Positions 25,957-33,972 of a stretch of 64,000 bases of DNA are shown here, one piece after another; the stretch's first letter is position 1, and every line of letters starts with the position of its first letter. The position numbers and the translations under genes are program-made. This DNA is from JAGGAG01 sp964638035. Lineage in GTDB: Bacteria > Gemmatimonadota > Gemmatimonadetes > Gemmatimonadales > GWC2-71-9. The stretch covers positions 1-64,000 of the forward strand of contig CAZWXD010000017.1 of the NCBI GenBank assembly GCA_964638035.1. Direction: 5' to 3'. The notes beneath the pieces are model-generated. The model was given only the letters and a program-made list of their open reading frames with translations. It was not told the DNA's origin and searched no databases.

Positions 25957-28860
25957 CTACCGCGCCACCCCTTCGACATTGGCGATCGCGGCAAGCTCGG
26001 CGCGCACGCTGTCACGCTGCGGCACCTTTGACGGCTCCGGGTCAAACCGGAGCTTCAGGTAGTTCCGGTATGCGCGCATGGCGGCGTCACGATCGCCCAC
26101 CCTGGCCGCGAGCTGGCCCTCGAGCCGGTACGACTCGGCCAGGCCGACCGGCTGGGGCTGGTTGAGGGGCATCCAGCGCCTGCGGACCGCGCGAAGTGCC
26201 CGGTCGGTTCGACCCTGCGCCTCGAACAACCGGGCAAGGGTGATGGACGACCAGCTCGCGTTGCCGGACTGCCCGCGCCACAGCGAGTCGGCCCGGTCCA
26301 CCAGTCGCCCAGCTGCAGGGTCGCTGGCCTGCACGGCAAGTCCGGCCTCCGTCAGCGCGGCGATGCGGGCCCAGCCGCCCCGCAGGGTGTCGCCTGCTGC
26401 CCGTTCCCGGAAGACGGCGAGCGCCCGCTTGCCCGCCGCCATGTCGCCTTCGTGAAAACGGAGGTAGTCCACCTGGTCGGCGGAGAGGGTGGACGGGTCG
26501 GGTCGCTCGCCACCGTAGGCCACGAACCCGAGGAGGGACTGGATGGCACCCAGCCCCGGGTCCACCGCGGCCAGGGAGTCGATCCAGCGCGCCGCTTCTG
26601 CCGGTCGACCGCGGTTCCAGAGGGCCATGGCGCGGTTGAAGGTGAGTTCCCGCCGCTCGGGCCGCGTCGCGGCGCTCCGGCCTGCCGCCGCGAGCAGTTC
26701 GTCCTGGTGGGCGATCGTGGTGCTGTCCAGCGGCGAGAAGAACGCGATCCCTCGCACCCTCTCCGACGACATTGAGCCCGTAGCCTGGAGTAGCGCGCTG
26801 ATCGTGGCCGCATCACCCGTGGCCGCCGCCAGGTCCCAGCGGGCCGTCGCCATGCCCTCCGCGGCAGAATCGAGGGCCGCCATGCGCCTGGTCCAGAGGC
26901 GTTGTGCCGCCGTGTCGCCCAGCGCGAAGGTCAGGGCCGCCAGGTGGGTGATGGCAGTGGCATACATGGAGTCCTGCGCGAACGCCTGCTCAAACGCACG
27001 CCGCGCACGAACCTCCGGGTTCGACACATCCGACACCGGGCCAAAATGAAAGAGTGCATCGCCCAGGTAGTACCACGCCTCGGCACTCTCAGGCACCTTC
27101 TGCACCGCATTCTCGGCATCGGCGATCTGGACATCCCATGGCGTGGAACGGGGATAGTGTGAGCCAAGGCGCAGGGAAAGGAAGAGCTGGTCCTGGGGAT
27201 TGAGCCGGTCGCGGTGCTCCCACGCCAGCCGCTGCACGCGGCTCATGTCGAGCGTCGCCGAGTGCCATCCATGTGACTCGATCAGGGCCGAGAGGGCGAG
27301 GGCGAAGGTGGAATCGAGCCCCACGGCCCGTTCGAGCAGGGGGGTCGCCACCTGGAAGGCACCGCGCCGGTAGGCGGCGACCCCGTCGAGGTACGCCCGC
27401 AGTGCGTCGAGGCTGGTGGTGGTGAGGGAACTGAGCTGGGTGGAACTGGCCCCGGCACCCAGCGCCAGGAGCTTCGCGGTCAACTGGTCAACCAGCACAA
27501 AGAGGCTGTCGCGCGGCCCTTCCACGCTGGCCTGGGCGACCGTGGCGCCCCGCGGCACCTCCACCAGGCTCGCGGTCACCACAAGGTGATCGGGCGGACC
27601 CACGATGCTCCCCTGCAGGACCCGGCCGGCCCCGAGCCGGAGGGCCACCCGGTTGATGGCGTTGCCGTCCAGGTCATTCGAATCGGTGCCCCCCGCATCA
27701 CGCACCGCGGCCAGCACCGATCGCGTGTCTGCGGCACGGGGACCACCTTGCCCGGTCAGCTTCGCCTGGAGCAGGTCTACCATCCCCTGGCGAAGGTACT
27801 GCAGGCCGGGATCGGCACCGGCCACCCGGAACGGCATCACGGCGACCAGGTTCGCATCGAGCGGCGTGCTGCCCGCCCTGGCCCAGGGCTTCCACGCAAA
27901 CAGTGCGATCGCCGCGCCGACCAGTGCCACGCCCGCCACCAGGAAGGCGCGCGGCCTCCGGGCACGGGCCGGAGCCGTTGCGCTGATCGGCTGCGTGTGC
28001 GTGGGTGTCACGCCGCCACTCGACCCCGCGAGGGGCTCCAGCGCCGCCGCCAGCTCGTCGGCCGACTGGAAGCGGTCGGCTGGGCGCTTGGCGAGGCAGC
28101 GCATGATGGCGGCGTCGAGCGCTGGGGCAAGTCCTGCGCGTTGCTGGCCCACCGGCACCGGCACCTGCGTGACATGCGCTGCGAGGGTCTGCTGCGGGTT
28201 GAGGCCCGGGAAGGGCGTGTGGCCCGCCAGCATCTCGTACCCCATCACCCCCAGCGCGTAGATGTCCACCCGGCCGTCCATGTGGGGATCGGCCGACGCC
28301 TGCTCCGGCGCCATGTAGGCGGGCGTGCCGAGGGCCACGCCAATGCTGGTGAGCTGGTGATCGTCCGTGGCCTCGGTGACCGCCTTGGCCACGCCGAAGT
28401 CCATGACCATGGCGTGCCGCCCCGAGAGCAGCACGTTCTCCGGCTTGATATCCCTGTGGACCACGCCGGCGCGATGCGCCACGGCCAGCGCCTCGGCCAC
28501 CTCGGACAGCAACCGCACCGCATCGGCGACGGGCAGTTCGCCGGTCCGGGCAAGGCGATCGCGCAGCGTCTCGCCTTCCACGAACGGCATCACGTAGTAG
28601 AAGAAGCCATCGGCGTTGCCGGAATCGAGCACGCCCAGGATGTGGGGGTGCTGCAACCGGGCCGCCACCTCGATCTCGCGCGAGAACCGATCGGGTCCCA
28701 GCGAGGCCGCCAGTTCGGGACGCAGCACCTTGATGGCGACCTTGCGCCGGTGCTTCAGGTCGGTGGCGAGATAGACCGTGGCCATGCCCCCCTGGCCCAG
28801 CTCCCGTTCAATGTGATACCGATCGGCGAGGGCAGCGGTCAGGCGCTCGAGGTTCTTCAT
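25957..28860 (-). CDS. Membrane Ser/Thr kinase with TolB-like and TPR regions
   Basis: The 967-residue protein has a cytosolic Hanks kinase domain (glycine loop GQGGMATVY, Lys44 in VAIKVL, HRDIKPEN, DFG, APEQ). One transmembrane helix follows (FLVAGVALVGAAIALFAW, about residue 330), then a TolB/CsgG-like domain (NLVAVMPFRVAGADPG through the GSIVG segment) and about 450 residues of TPR-type helices outside the membrane. All catalytic residues are present. It leads a five-gene run to cytochrome c. The open frame continues upstream to 28944, but MKNLERL at 28860 matches the usual start of this kinase class. Confidence 0.93.
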   Translation of the reverse strand: MKNLERLTAALADRYHIERELGQGGMATVYLATDLKHRRKVAIKVLRPELAASLGPDRFSREIEVAARLQHPHILGVLDSGNADGFFYYVMPFVEGETLRDRLARTGELPVADAVRLLSEVAEALAVAHRAGVVHRDIKPENVLLSGRHAMVMDFGVAKAVTEATDDHQLTSIGVALGTPAYMAPEQASADPHMDGRVDIYALGVMGYEMLAGHTPFPGLNPQQTLAAHVTQVPVPVGQQRAGLAPALDAAIMRCLAKRPADRFQSADELAAALEPLAGSSGGVTPTHTQPISATAPARARRPRAFLVAGVALVGAAIALFAWKPWARAGSTPLDANLVAVMPFRVAGADPGLQYLRQGMVDLLQAKLTGQGGPRAADTRSVLAAVRDAGGTDSNDLDGNAINRVALRLGAGRVLQGSIVGPPDHLVVTASLVEVPRGATVAQASVEGPRDSLFVLVDQLTAKLLALGAGASSTQLSSLTTTSLDALRAYLDGVAAYRRGAFQVATPLLERAVGLDSTFALALSALIESHGWHSATLDMSRVQRLAWEHRDRLNPQDQLFLSLRLGSHYPRSTPWDVQIADAENAVQKVPESAEAWYYLGDALFHFGPVSDVSNPEVRARRAFEQAFAQDSMYATAITHLAALTFALGDTAAQRLWTRRMAALDSAAEGMATARWDLAAATGDAATISALLQATGSMSSERVRGIAFFSPLDSTTIAHQDELLAAAGRSAATRPERRELTFNRAMALWNRGRPAEAARWIDSLAAVDPGLGAIQSLLGFVAYGGERPDPSTLSADQVDYLRFHEGDMAAGKRALAVFRERAAGDTLRGGWARIAALTEAGLAVQASDPAAGRLVDRADSLWRGQSGNASWSSITLARLFEAQGRTDRALRAVRRRWMPLNQPQPVGLAESYRLEGQLAARVGDRDAAMRAYRNYLKLRFDPEPSKVPQRDSVRAELAAIANVEGVAR

Positions 28861-28908
28861 GGGCTCGGGAGGTTGCAGGCCGGCGTTACGGGCTCGGTCA
28901 GGATCCTG

Positions 28909-28914
28909 TATTCT
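28909..28914 (+). promoter_or_regulatory. Putative -10 box (TATTCT) for DUF4112 gene
   Basis: TATTCT then 5 bases (GGAGC) then ATG 28920. GGAG is too close to the ATG to work as a ribosome-binding site, so a leaderless transcript is more likely. Confidence 0.5.
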
Positions 28915-28919
28915 GGAGC

Positions 28920-29441
28920 ATGCGCAAGGTACTGGACCGGGCACCTGGGGGGCAGGCGCCGGCGGGTGCGGAGTCGGTGACGCCGGACCAGGCGCTCGGC
29001 GCCTACCGTACCATGGCCTACTACTTCGACGAGGCCTTCCGGATCCCGGGCACCAACCTCAGGTTCGGGCTGGACAGCCTGGTCGGGCTCGTTCCTGGTG
29101 CGGGCGACCTCGCCGTGTCGGGACTGGGCGCCTACGCGCTCCTGCTGGCCTTCAAGCTGAAGGCGCCCGCATCCATCCTGGTGCGGATGCTCGCAAACCT
29201 CGCCATCGACACCATTGTCGGCGCCGTCCCGTTGCTGGGCGACCTCTTCGATGCCGCATGGAAGGCGAACACGAAGAACCGGAAGCTGCTCGACGCCTGG
29301 CTGGCCAACCCGGCGCGCACCGAACGGCGCAGCACCTGGACCCTTGTGGTCATTGCGATGCTGTTCCTGGTCCTCGTCGCATTCTCGTTCTGGCTTACCT
29401 GGGTGATCGTGAGCTTCCTGGTGGGCCTGCTCCGGCCCTGA
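28920..29441 (+). CDS. DUF4112 membrane protein
   Basis: A 173-residue protein of the DUF4112 family. Its signature is the pair FGLDSLVGLVPGAGDL and IDTIVGAVPLLGDLFDAAWKANTKN, two related hydrophobic hairpins each with a P-x-x-G-D turn, followed by a C-terminal transmembrane helix (about 142-168). It is probably an inner-membrane protein. The family has no known biochemical role. It is divergent from the membrane kinase (59 bases between starts) and converges with the CYTH-like gene. Confidence 0.88.
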   Translation: MRKVLDRAPGGQAPAGAESVTPDQALGAYRTMAYYFDEAFRIPGTNLRFGLDSLVGLVPGAGDLAVSGLGAYALLLAFKLKAPASILVRMLANLAIDTIVGAVPLLGDLFDAAWKANTKNRKLLDAWLANPARTERRSTWTLVVIAMLFLVLVAFSFWLTWVIVSFLVGLLRP

Positions 29442-29457
29442 GCTCTCCGGCCTTGCG

Positions 29458-30276
29458 TCAGTGTGGCGCCGTTCCGTTGCCGCCGGTGAGGTCCCGTGCG
29501 TGGAACTCCAGGGCGAGCCTGGTCTTCGTTTCCTGCCCTCCGACCACCGGGATGCCCTTCTTCGCGAAGTACCCCCGCACCTGTCCCGCCACCGACAGTG
29601 CCTCACCCGGAGCGCACTTGGTCGAGACTTCGAGCAGCCTCGAGCCGTCGGGGTAGAGCCAGTACTCGGCGACCAACTTGCGGTCGAGGCTCCTGGGCCA
29701 GAACACGCTCTTGAGCGAGAAGGTGGGCCCAAGGGTGGCCGTGGCATCCAGGTCGACATCCGCAGGTGCACGGTCCCGGAAGAAGGCGCGCTGCTCCTTG
29801 CTGAAGAGCTTGCGAAGCGATCGCTCCCCGGCAGCGGCCTCGAGCACCTCCTCGCCGGTGGCCTTGCCCTTGAGCGACCCGGAGCACACGAACTTCCCCG
29901 GCATGATGTCCACCTCGATGCTGAAACTGCCCGAGTGTCGCAACTCGTCGGACAGCTCGGCAGGCACCACCGGGCGCAGCTTGATCACGGTGTCGCCGGC
30001 ACCGCCACGGATCCGGCGTGCCCGCAGCACGATGCCCGCCTGGTAGAGGTCCAGCCCCGGCGTGTCGAAGAAGAACACCTGGCGGGGCTCGGCCTCCACC
30101 GGGTCGAGCGGCAGCCCGCGAATGGTGGCCCGGTGTGCGTCGGCCGGGATCGTCACCTTGATCTCCAGGCTGTCCACCTGGCTCACCACCTCCATGAGTT
30201 CGGCCATCTCGTCCGTGCTGAGCCGGTCGTCGCCCGCACTTGAGCCCTTCGTCGTTGCCTTCCTGGTCCTGGCCAT
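29458..30276 (-). CDS. CYTH-like triphosphate-binding protein
   Basis: A 272-residue cytosolic protein with a basic N-terminus (MARTRKATTKG) and a CYTH-type domain. SLEIKVTIP stands for the ExExK strand, then FFFDTPGLDLYQAGIVLRARR and VIKLRPV supply the positively charged residues that line the triphosphate tunnel, with later acidic strands (FSIEVDIM). CYTH proteins cleave or bind triphosphates or inorganic polyphosphate. Here the first motif has Leu before Glu-Ile-Lys rather than a full E-x-E-x-K, so catalysis is uncertain. GGAGG lies 5 bases before the ATG. The neighbour upstream is a polyphosphatase-type gene, which supports a polyphosphate link. Confidence 0.72.
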   Translation of the reverse strand: MARTRKATTKGSSAGDDRLSTDEMAELMEVVSQVDSLEIKVTIPADAHRATIRGLPLDPVEAEPRQVFFFDTPGLDLYQAGIVLRARRIRGGAGDTVIKLRPVVPAELSDELRHSGSFSIEVDIMPGKFVCSGSLKGKATGEEVLEAAAGERSLRKLFSKEQRAFFRDRAPADVDLDATATLGPTFSLKSVFWPRSLDRKLVAEYWLYPDGSRLLEVSTKCAPGEALSVAGQVRGYFAKKGIPVVGGQETKTRLALEFHARDLTGGNGTAPH

Positions 30277-30325
30277 CTGCTCCTCCCGTGGCTCCGCATC
30301 CCGCGCGATGATGCGCGAGGTCGTC

Positions 30326-31189
30326 CTATGACCCGAATCGCTCGACCAGCACACCGTGCCGGAGGCCGCGGTCGCTCACCGTGAGCGCATCCACGCCGAG
30401 CTTCGCCATCACCGTCCGGATGATGCACGCTCCCGCCAGGATGACTTCGGCCCGCCCGGGCTGCAGTCCGGGAATGGCGCGCCGGGCCTCCGCATCCAGG
30501 CCGGCATACAGGCCAACCTGCCGGTCTACCTCCGCCATGGTGAGGCGGGAGCCCTGGATCACGTCCGCATCGTACGTGGCCAGGCCGTGCATGACAGCAG
30601 CCACATTGGTAGTGGCTCCGCCCATGCCAACCAGGGCATGGGGCACCGGGCGCCCGTCCAGCCGGGAAAGGTCGGCATCGAGTGTCCCCTGCACCGCCGC
30701 AACCACGTCGCGCCCCACCGCCCGCGCCAGGCCGAAGCGTTCGGTGTAGCGGACCGCGCCCACGTCGAGGCTGAAGCGTTCCGCCACCCGCGTGCCCTCG
30801 CCGAAGGTGAACTGGGAGCTTCCTCCCCCGGTGTCGAACACGACCACCCGGTCCACCTGCAGGCCGAGCCACGTCACGACCGCGAGGTAGGCGAGGCGCG
30901 CCTCCTCGGCGCCGGAGATCACCTCGACCGCGACGCCCGCCACACGCGCGAAGGTCGCCAGCACGTCGGCCTGGTTCGACGCCTGCCGGAGACCCGCCGT
31001 TCCCACGGCAGCAACAGCCCGCACGCCGCGCGCGCGCGCCTCTTCCACCATGGATCGAAGCGCCCGCACGGTGCGCTCCAGGGCCGCCGGCTGGATCGCT
31101 CCCCCTGCCTCGAGGCCCTCGCCCAGCCGGGTGACCTCGGCGCGGTCGGCGATCGCCCGCCAGGTGCCGCCGGCATCACGGCAGCCCAT
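30326..31189 (-). CDS. Ppx/GppA phosphatase domain, separated from its first motif by a frameshift
   Basis: This 287-residue frame is the bulk of an exopolyphosphatase / guanosine pentaphosphatase: EVTRLGEGL, VGTAGLRQASN, SGAEEARLAYL, FDTGGGSSQF (second phosphate loop) and VGMGGATTN. What is missing is the opening DxGTNSVK phosphate-1 loop, which lies in the next frame at the end of the upstream CYTH gene. ATG 31189 exists, but a protein starting there could not form the ATPase-type active site. It is best read as the rear part of one broken or frameshifted gene. The only ribosome-binding support is weak. Confidence 0.7.
   Translation of the reverse strand: MGCRDAGGTWRAIADRAEVTRLGEGLEAGGAIQPAALERTVRALRSMVEEARARGVRAVAAVGTAGLRQASNQADVLATFARVAGVAVEVISGAEEARLAYLAVVTWLGLQVDRVVVFDTGGGSSQFTFGEGTRVAERFSLDVGAVRYTERFGLARAVGRDVVAAVQGTLDADLSRLDGRPVPHALVGMGGATTNVAAVMHGLATYDADVIQGSRLTMAEVDRQVGLYAGLDAEARRAIPGLQPGRAEVILAGACIIRTVMAKLGVDALTVSDRGLRHGVLVERFGS
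31176..31189 (-). other. Frameshift junction in CYTH-Ppx gene
   Basis: The stop of the CYTH frame (31176-31178) and the first ATG of the Ppx frame (31187-31189) overlap by 14 bases. One fewer base here would join both frames in a family-typical sequence. Confidence 0.65.
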
Positions 31190-31856
31190 CGTGGAACTTC
31201 ACCGAGTTGGTGCCGACATCGATGACGGCAAACGAGGGGCGCTCGCCCCGCACCAGCGCCCCCAGCTCCCGTCCGTAGTTGACGTTGACCCACCCCCCGA
31301 AACCCATGCGACGGACCAGCGCCACCACGGCAGCGGCATCAGCGGACTCCAGGGCGAGCGTCCGAATGGGCGTGCCGTTGGCGGTCACGTCCGTCAACTC
31401 GAGGGTGCATCCATCCATCGCGTAGCGCACGCGCCGTTTATGGACGCCGACCGGAATGAGTGGACCACCCGGGCCGGCAAGGTCGCGCGTGAACTCCTCG
31501 AGCGTGCTCCGGTCGCGCCGGATGCCCGGTAACGGGATCGCGAGCGCCGAGCATGCCGCCGCCAGCTCATCGCCCGACAGCGGGAACTCGGCCTTCATCA
31601 CCGGCTCCCAGCGCTCCAGGCCGTGCTCGTCCACCTCCCGGAGCAGCTTGAGGTCGAGGAGGGCAAACCGGAGCTTGGCAATGGTGCCGGGCCCGCCCAG
31701 GACGTAGGTCTCGTCGCTCTCCTGCGTTCCGGTGCTCTCGTGGTGCGAGAGCCAGTCTTCTGCAGCCCGCAGTCGAGCCCCGAAGATTCGCCACTCCCAT
31801 CGCGTGGCTGTCGCTGGTATGGTCTTCTCCAGTGGGAGGGTGGGAGAACATACCAC
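31176..31856 (-). CDS. CYTH-like domain plus first motif of Ppx/GppA (front part of a frameshifted fusion)
   Basis: A 226-residue frame. Residues about 17-200 look like a CYTH-type domain: TRWEWRIFG, ESDETYVLGG, AKLRFALLDLKLL, GLERWEPVMKAEFPL and VGVHKRRVRYAMDGCTLELTDV. It then runs into RPSFAVIDVGTNSVKFH, which is the first phosphate loop of Ppx/GppA, and stops four residues later. Removing one C of CTGCCGTGA near 31180 continues the frame as KFHDGLRDAGGTWR into the downstream Ppx body. The start codon (GTG 31856) is doubtful: it has no ribosome-binding site and lies in an inverted repeat. Confidence 0.65.
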   Translation of the reverse strand: MVCSPTLPLEKTIPATATRWEWRIFGARLRAAEDWLSHHESTGTQESDETYVLGGPGTIAKLRFALLDLKLLREVDEHGLERWEPVMKAEFPLSGDELAAACSALAIPLPGIRRDRSTLEEFTRDLAGPGGPLIPVGVHKRRVRYAMDGCTLELTDVTANGTPIRTLALESADAAAVVALVRRMGFGGWVNVNYGRELGALVRGERPSFAVIDVGTNSVKFHDGLP

Positions 31857-31859
31857 GCG
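31801..31859. repeat. Interrupted inverted repeat at the start of the CYTH-Ppx gene
   Basis: CGCGTGG at 31801 and TGGTATG plus TTCTCC at 31815-31830 are mirrored by GGGAGAA, CATACCA and CCACGCG ending at 31859. The arms are imperfect because of a 7-10 base interruption on the left side. It spans the doubtful start codon of the CYTH gene, and may be an operator or a folded leader. Confidence 0.4.
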
Positions 31860-31951
31860 AAAGATGCAGGCGTTACTGCTGGCCGCGACCTCACAGGCCT
31901 TTCCCGCCCGGCGATGCAGCGACCTGCCCTGATGTCCTCACGAGGCCCTGC

Positions 31952-32443
31952 ATGGATGCTCGACTCGAGCCCCTGGCCGCACTGTTCGACCTGAACACCG
32001 ACCTCGCCCTCAACTGCCTCGAGGGGGTGGACCAGGCCACGGCGAACCGGCACGAGCCCGGGCAGAACAGCATGGCCTTCCTGCTCGCCCACCTCACCGA
32101 CACACGCCACTACCTTGCCGCGTGGGTCGGCCAGCCGCTCGAGAATCCCCTCGCGGCCTCACTGCAGGATGCCGCGGGCATCGAGGATGCCGGGCCGCTG
32201 CCGCCGCTCGATGACCTGCGCCGTCACTGGCTCGCGGCGAGTGCGCACCTCGCCACGGTCCTCGCCGCGGTGCCGGCCGGCTTTCTTGGTGAGTCGCCCC
32301 CACGGCGCTATCCCATTGCTGGTGACACGAACCTTGGCGCGATCGCGTTCCTGGCACAGCATGAGGGCTACCACATCGGGCAGCTCGGGTTGTTGCGGCG
32401 CCAGGCTGGCCTGCCCGCCATGGAGTACGCGCGAAGGAAGTAG
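31952..32443 (+). CDS. DinB-fold protein
   Basis: A 163-residue DinB-family protein. Helix-bundle histidines are in FLLAHLTDTRHYLAAWVG (about residue 45-55) and in AQHEGYHIGQLGLLRRQ near the C-terminus, which together make the usual three-His metal site. ATG 31952 is chosen because the domain starts directly after it; the upstream frame is Arg/Pro noise. It is the third DinB-fold gene in the window. It is divergent from the CYTH-Ppx gene; no partner is evident. Confidence 0.87.
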   Translation: MDARLEPLAALFDLNTDLALNCLEGVDQATANRHEPGQNSMAFLLAHLTDTRHYLAAWVGQPLENPLAASLQDAAGIEDAGPLPPLDDLRRHWLAASAHLATVLAAVPAGFLGESPPRRYPIAGDTNLGAIAFLAQHEGYHIGQLGLLRRQAGLPAMEYARRK

Positions 32444-32493
32444 CTTTCACTCGCACCAGTAGCCGGCCCAGTCCCCTGTCCCCGAGGCGTCCC

Positions 32494-33111
32494 ATGTTCC
32501 GTCGAGTCCTTGTTTCCTCCCTGGCCCTGGTGGCCCTGAGCCTCCCCCTCGCCGCGCAGTCCAAGGCCCCGCCGGGGTGGAAGGTCCGGGCTGACCGCGA
32601 CGGTGCCGATCTCTCCAAGCTCGAGTTCGTGGACATGGCGCCAGGCTGGCACATCACCACTGGCCCGAGCGTGACACTGTGGGACCCGTCCCGGGTGGGC
32701 AAGGGGACGTTCTCGGTGAGCTCGAAGATCTGGCTCTTCAAGCCCCTGGCGTCCCATGCGGAGGGATTCGGGTTGCTCATCGGGGGAGCTGACCTCGACG
32801 GGGCCGCCCAGCGCTACACCTACTTCCTGGTGCGGAACGACGGGAAGTACCTCATCAAGGAGCGCACCGGCACGGCCACGAAGGACATCGTGCCGTGGAC
32901 GGCAAGCAGTGCCATCAAGCTGCACGATGGCAAGGTGGAGAACATTGACAATACGCTGACGGTCACCGCAGGGGACAAGTCGGTGGACTTCGCCATCAAC
33001 GGCACGACGGTGGCAAGCCGGCCGCGCACCGGCATGGCGGTGGACGGCATCGTCGGGCTCCGCGTGAACCACAACCTCAACCTCCACGTCGAGACCCTCG
33101 GGGTGAAGTGA
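32494..33111 (+). CDS. Secreted LamG/concanavalin-like protein, unknown
   Basis: A 205-residue protein with signal MFRRVLVSSLALVALSLPLAAQ and a mature beta-sandwich pattern (WHITTGPSVTLWD, FSVSSKIWLFK, HAEGFGLLIGG, YTYFLVRNDGKYLIKERTG, VGLRVNHNLNLHVETLGVK) like LamG-type sugar- or protein-binding domains. No catalytic residues are apparent. Its TGA overlaps the ATG of the diheme cytochrome (TGATG), so they are co-translated and may act together in the periplasm. Confidence 0.75.
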   Translation: MFRRVLVSSLALVALSLPLAAQSKAPPGWKVRADRDGADLSKLEFVDMAPGWHITTGPSVTLWDPSRVGKGTFSVSSKIWLFKPLASHAEGFGLLIGGADLDGAAQRYTYFLVRNDGKYLIKERTGTATKDIVPWTASSAIKLHDGKVENIDNTLTVTAGDKSVDFAINGTTVASRPRTGMAVDGIVGLRVNHNLNLHVETLGVK

Positions 33112-33968
33112 TGAAGTTCGCCGGCAAGCTGGTACTGACGCTGGTGCTGGTCCTGGGCCTCGCGGTGGGTGGTGTGTGGGGTGCCTCGGTGCTCAAGATG
33201 AACCGGGCCATCCGGGTGCAGGAGCGCAGCCTTGGGGTGGCGGCCGACAGCGCCACCCTGGCACGCGGCCGCACGCTGGCCACGGCCATTGGCAAGTGCC
33301 AGGACTGCCACGGCCAGGACTACGGCGGCAGGGTGTTCATCCAGGACAGGGCGCTCGGGACGTTCATTGCCCCCAACCTCACACAGGGCACCGGCAGCCC
33401 GGTGGCGTCGTTCACGCCGGCAATGTGGGACGCCGCGATCCGGCACGGGGTGCGCCCGGACGGCCACATGCTCGCGTTCATGCCGTCGGAGGCCTACCAG
33501 TACCTCACCGACCAGGACCTCATGGCCCTGGTGGCATACCTCCGCTCGCTCCCGCCGGTGGAGCAGAAGGTTGCGGAGCGCACTGAGGTCGGGCCCCTGG
33601 GCCGGGCGCTGTACGTCGCCGGCAAGCTGCCGCTCTTCGCCGCGGAAGTCGTGCGGCACGACAGCGTGGGGGTGCGGACGCAACCGCTGGGTGAGTACCT
33701 CGCCTACACCGGCGGCTGTCATGCCTGCCACGGGATACGGCTGGCTGGCGGCCCCGTTCCTGGCGGGCCGCCCACCGCGCCGCTTGCACCGAACATCGGC
33801 GCCACCGGCATGCCGGGGTGGTCCGAAGCCGACTTCATCAAGGTGCTCCGCACGGGCATCCGGCCCGACGGCACGACCCTCGACCCGTTCATGCCCTGGG
33901 CGCTCACCGGGGAACTCAGCGACGAGGAACTGGGAGCCCTGTACCGCTACCTGCGCACAGTGACCTGA
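33111..33968 (+). CDS. Diheme cytochrome c
   Basis: A 285-residue protein with an N-terminal membrane or signal segment (about 5-27) and two c-type heme domains with motifs CQDCH (about residue 63) and CHACH (about 205), each followed by a region with candidate axial Met residues (MLAFMPSEAY; FMPWALTGEL). The two halves are similar and each ends in a helix of LVAYLRSLPP or LGALYRYLRT type, as in the cytochromes attached to membrane dehydrogenases. ATG 33111 overlaps the previous stop. The electron donor is not in sight. Confidence 0.9.
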   Translation: MKFAGKLVLTLVLVLGLAVGGVWGASVLKMNRAIRVQERSLGVAADSATLARGRTLATAIGKCQDCHGQDYGGRVFIQDRALGTFIAPNLTQGTGSPVASFTPAMWDAAIRHGVRPDGHMLAFMPSEAYQYLTDQDLMALVAYLRSLPPVEQKVAERTEVGPLGRALYVAGKLPLFAAEVVRHDSVGVRTQPLGEYLAYTGGCHACHGIRLAGGPVPGGPPTAPLAPNIGATGMPGWSEADFIKVLRTGIRPDGTTLDPFMPWALTGELSDEELGALYRYLRTVT

Positions 33969-33972
33969 CGCG

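Noticed and set aside
30326..31189. Independent short Ppx gene starting at ATG 31189
   Set aside because: It would lack the first phosphate loop, which is present in the adjacent frame; a frameshift explains both pieces better.
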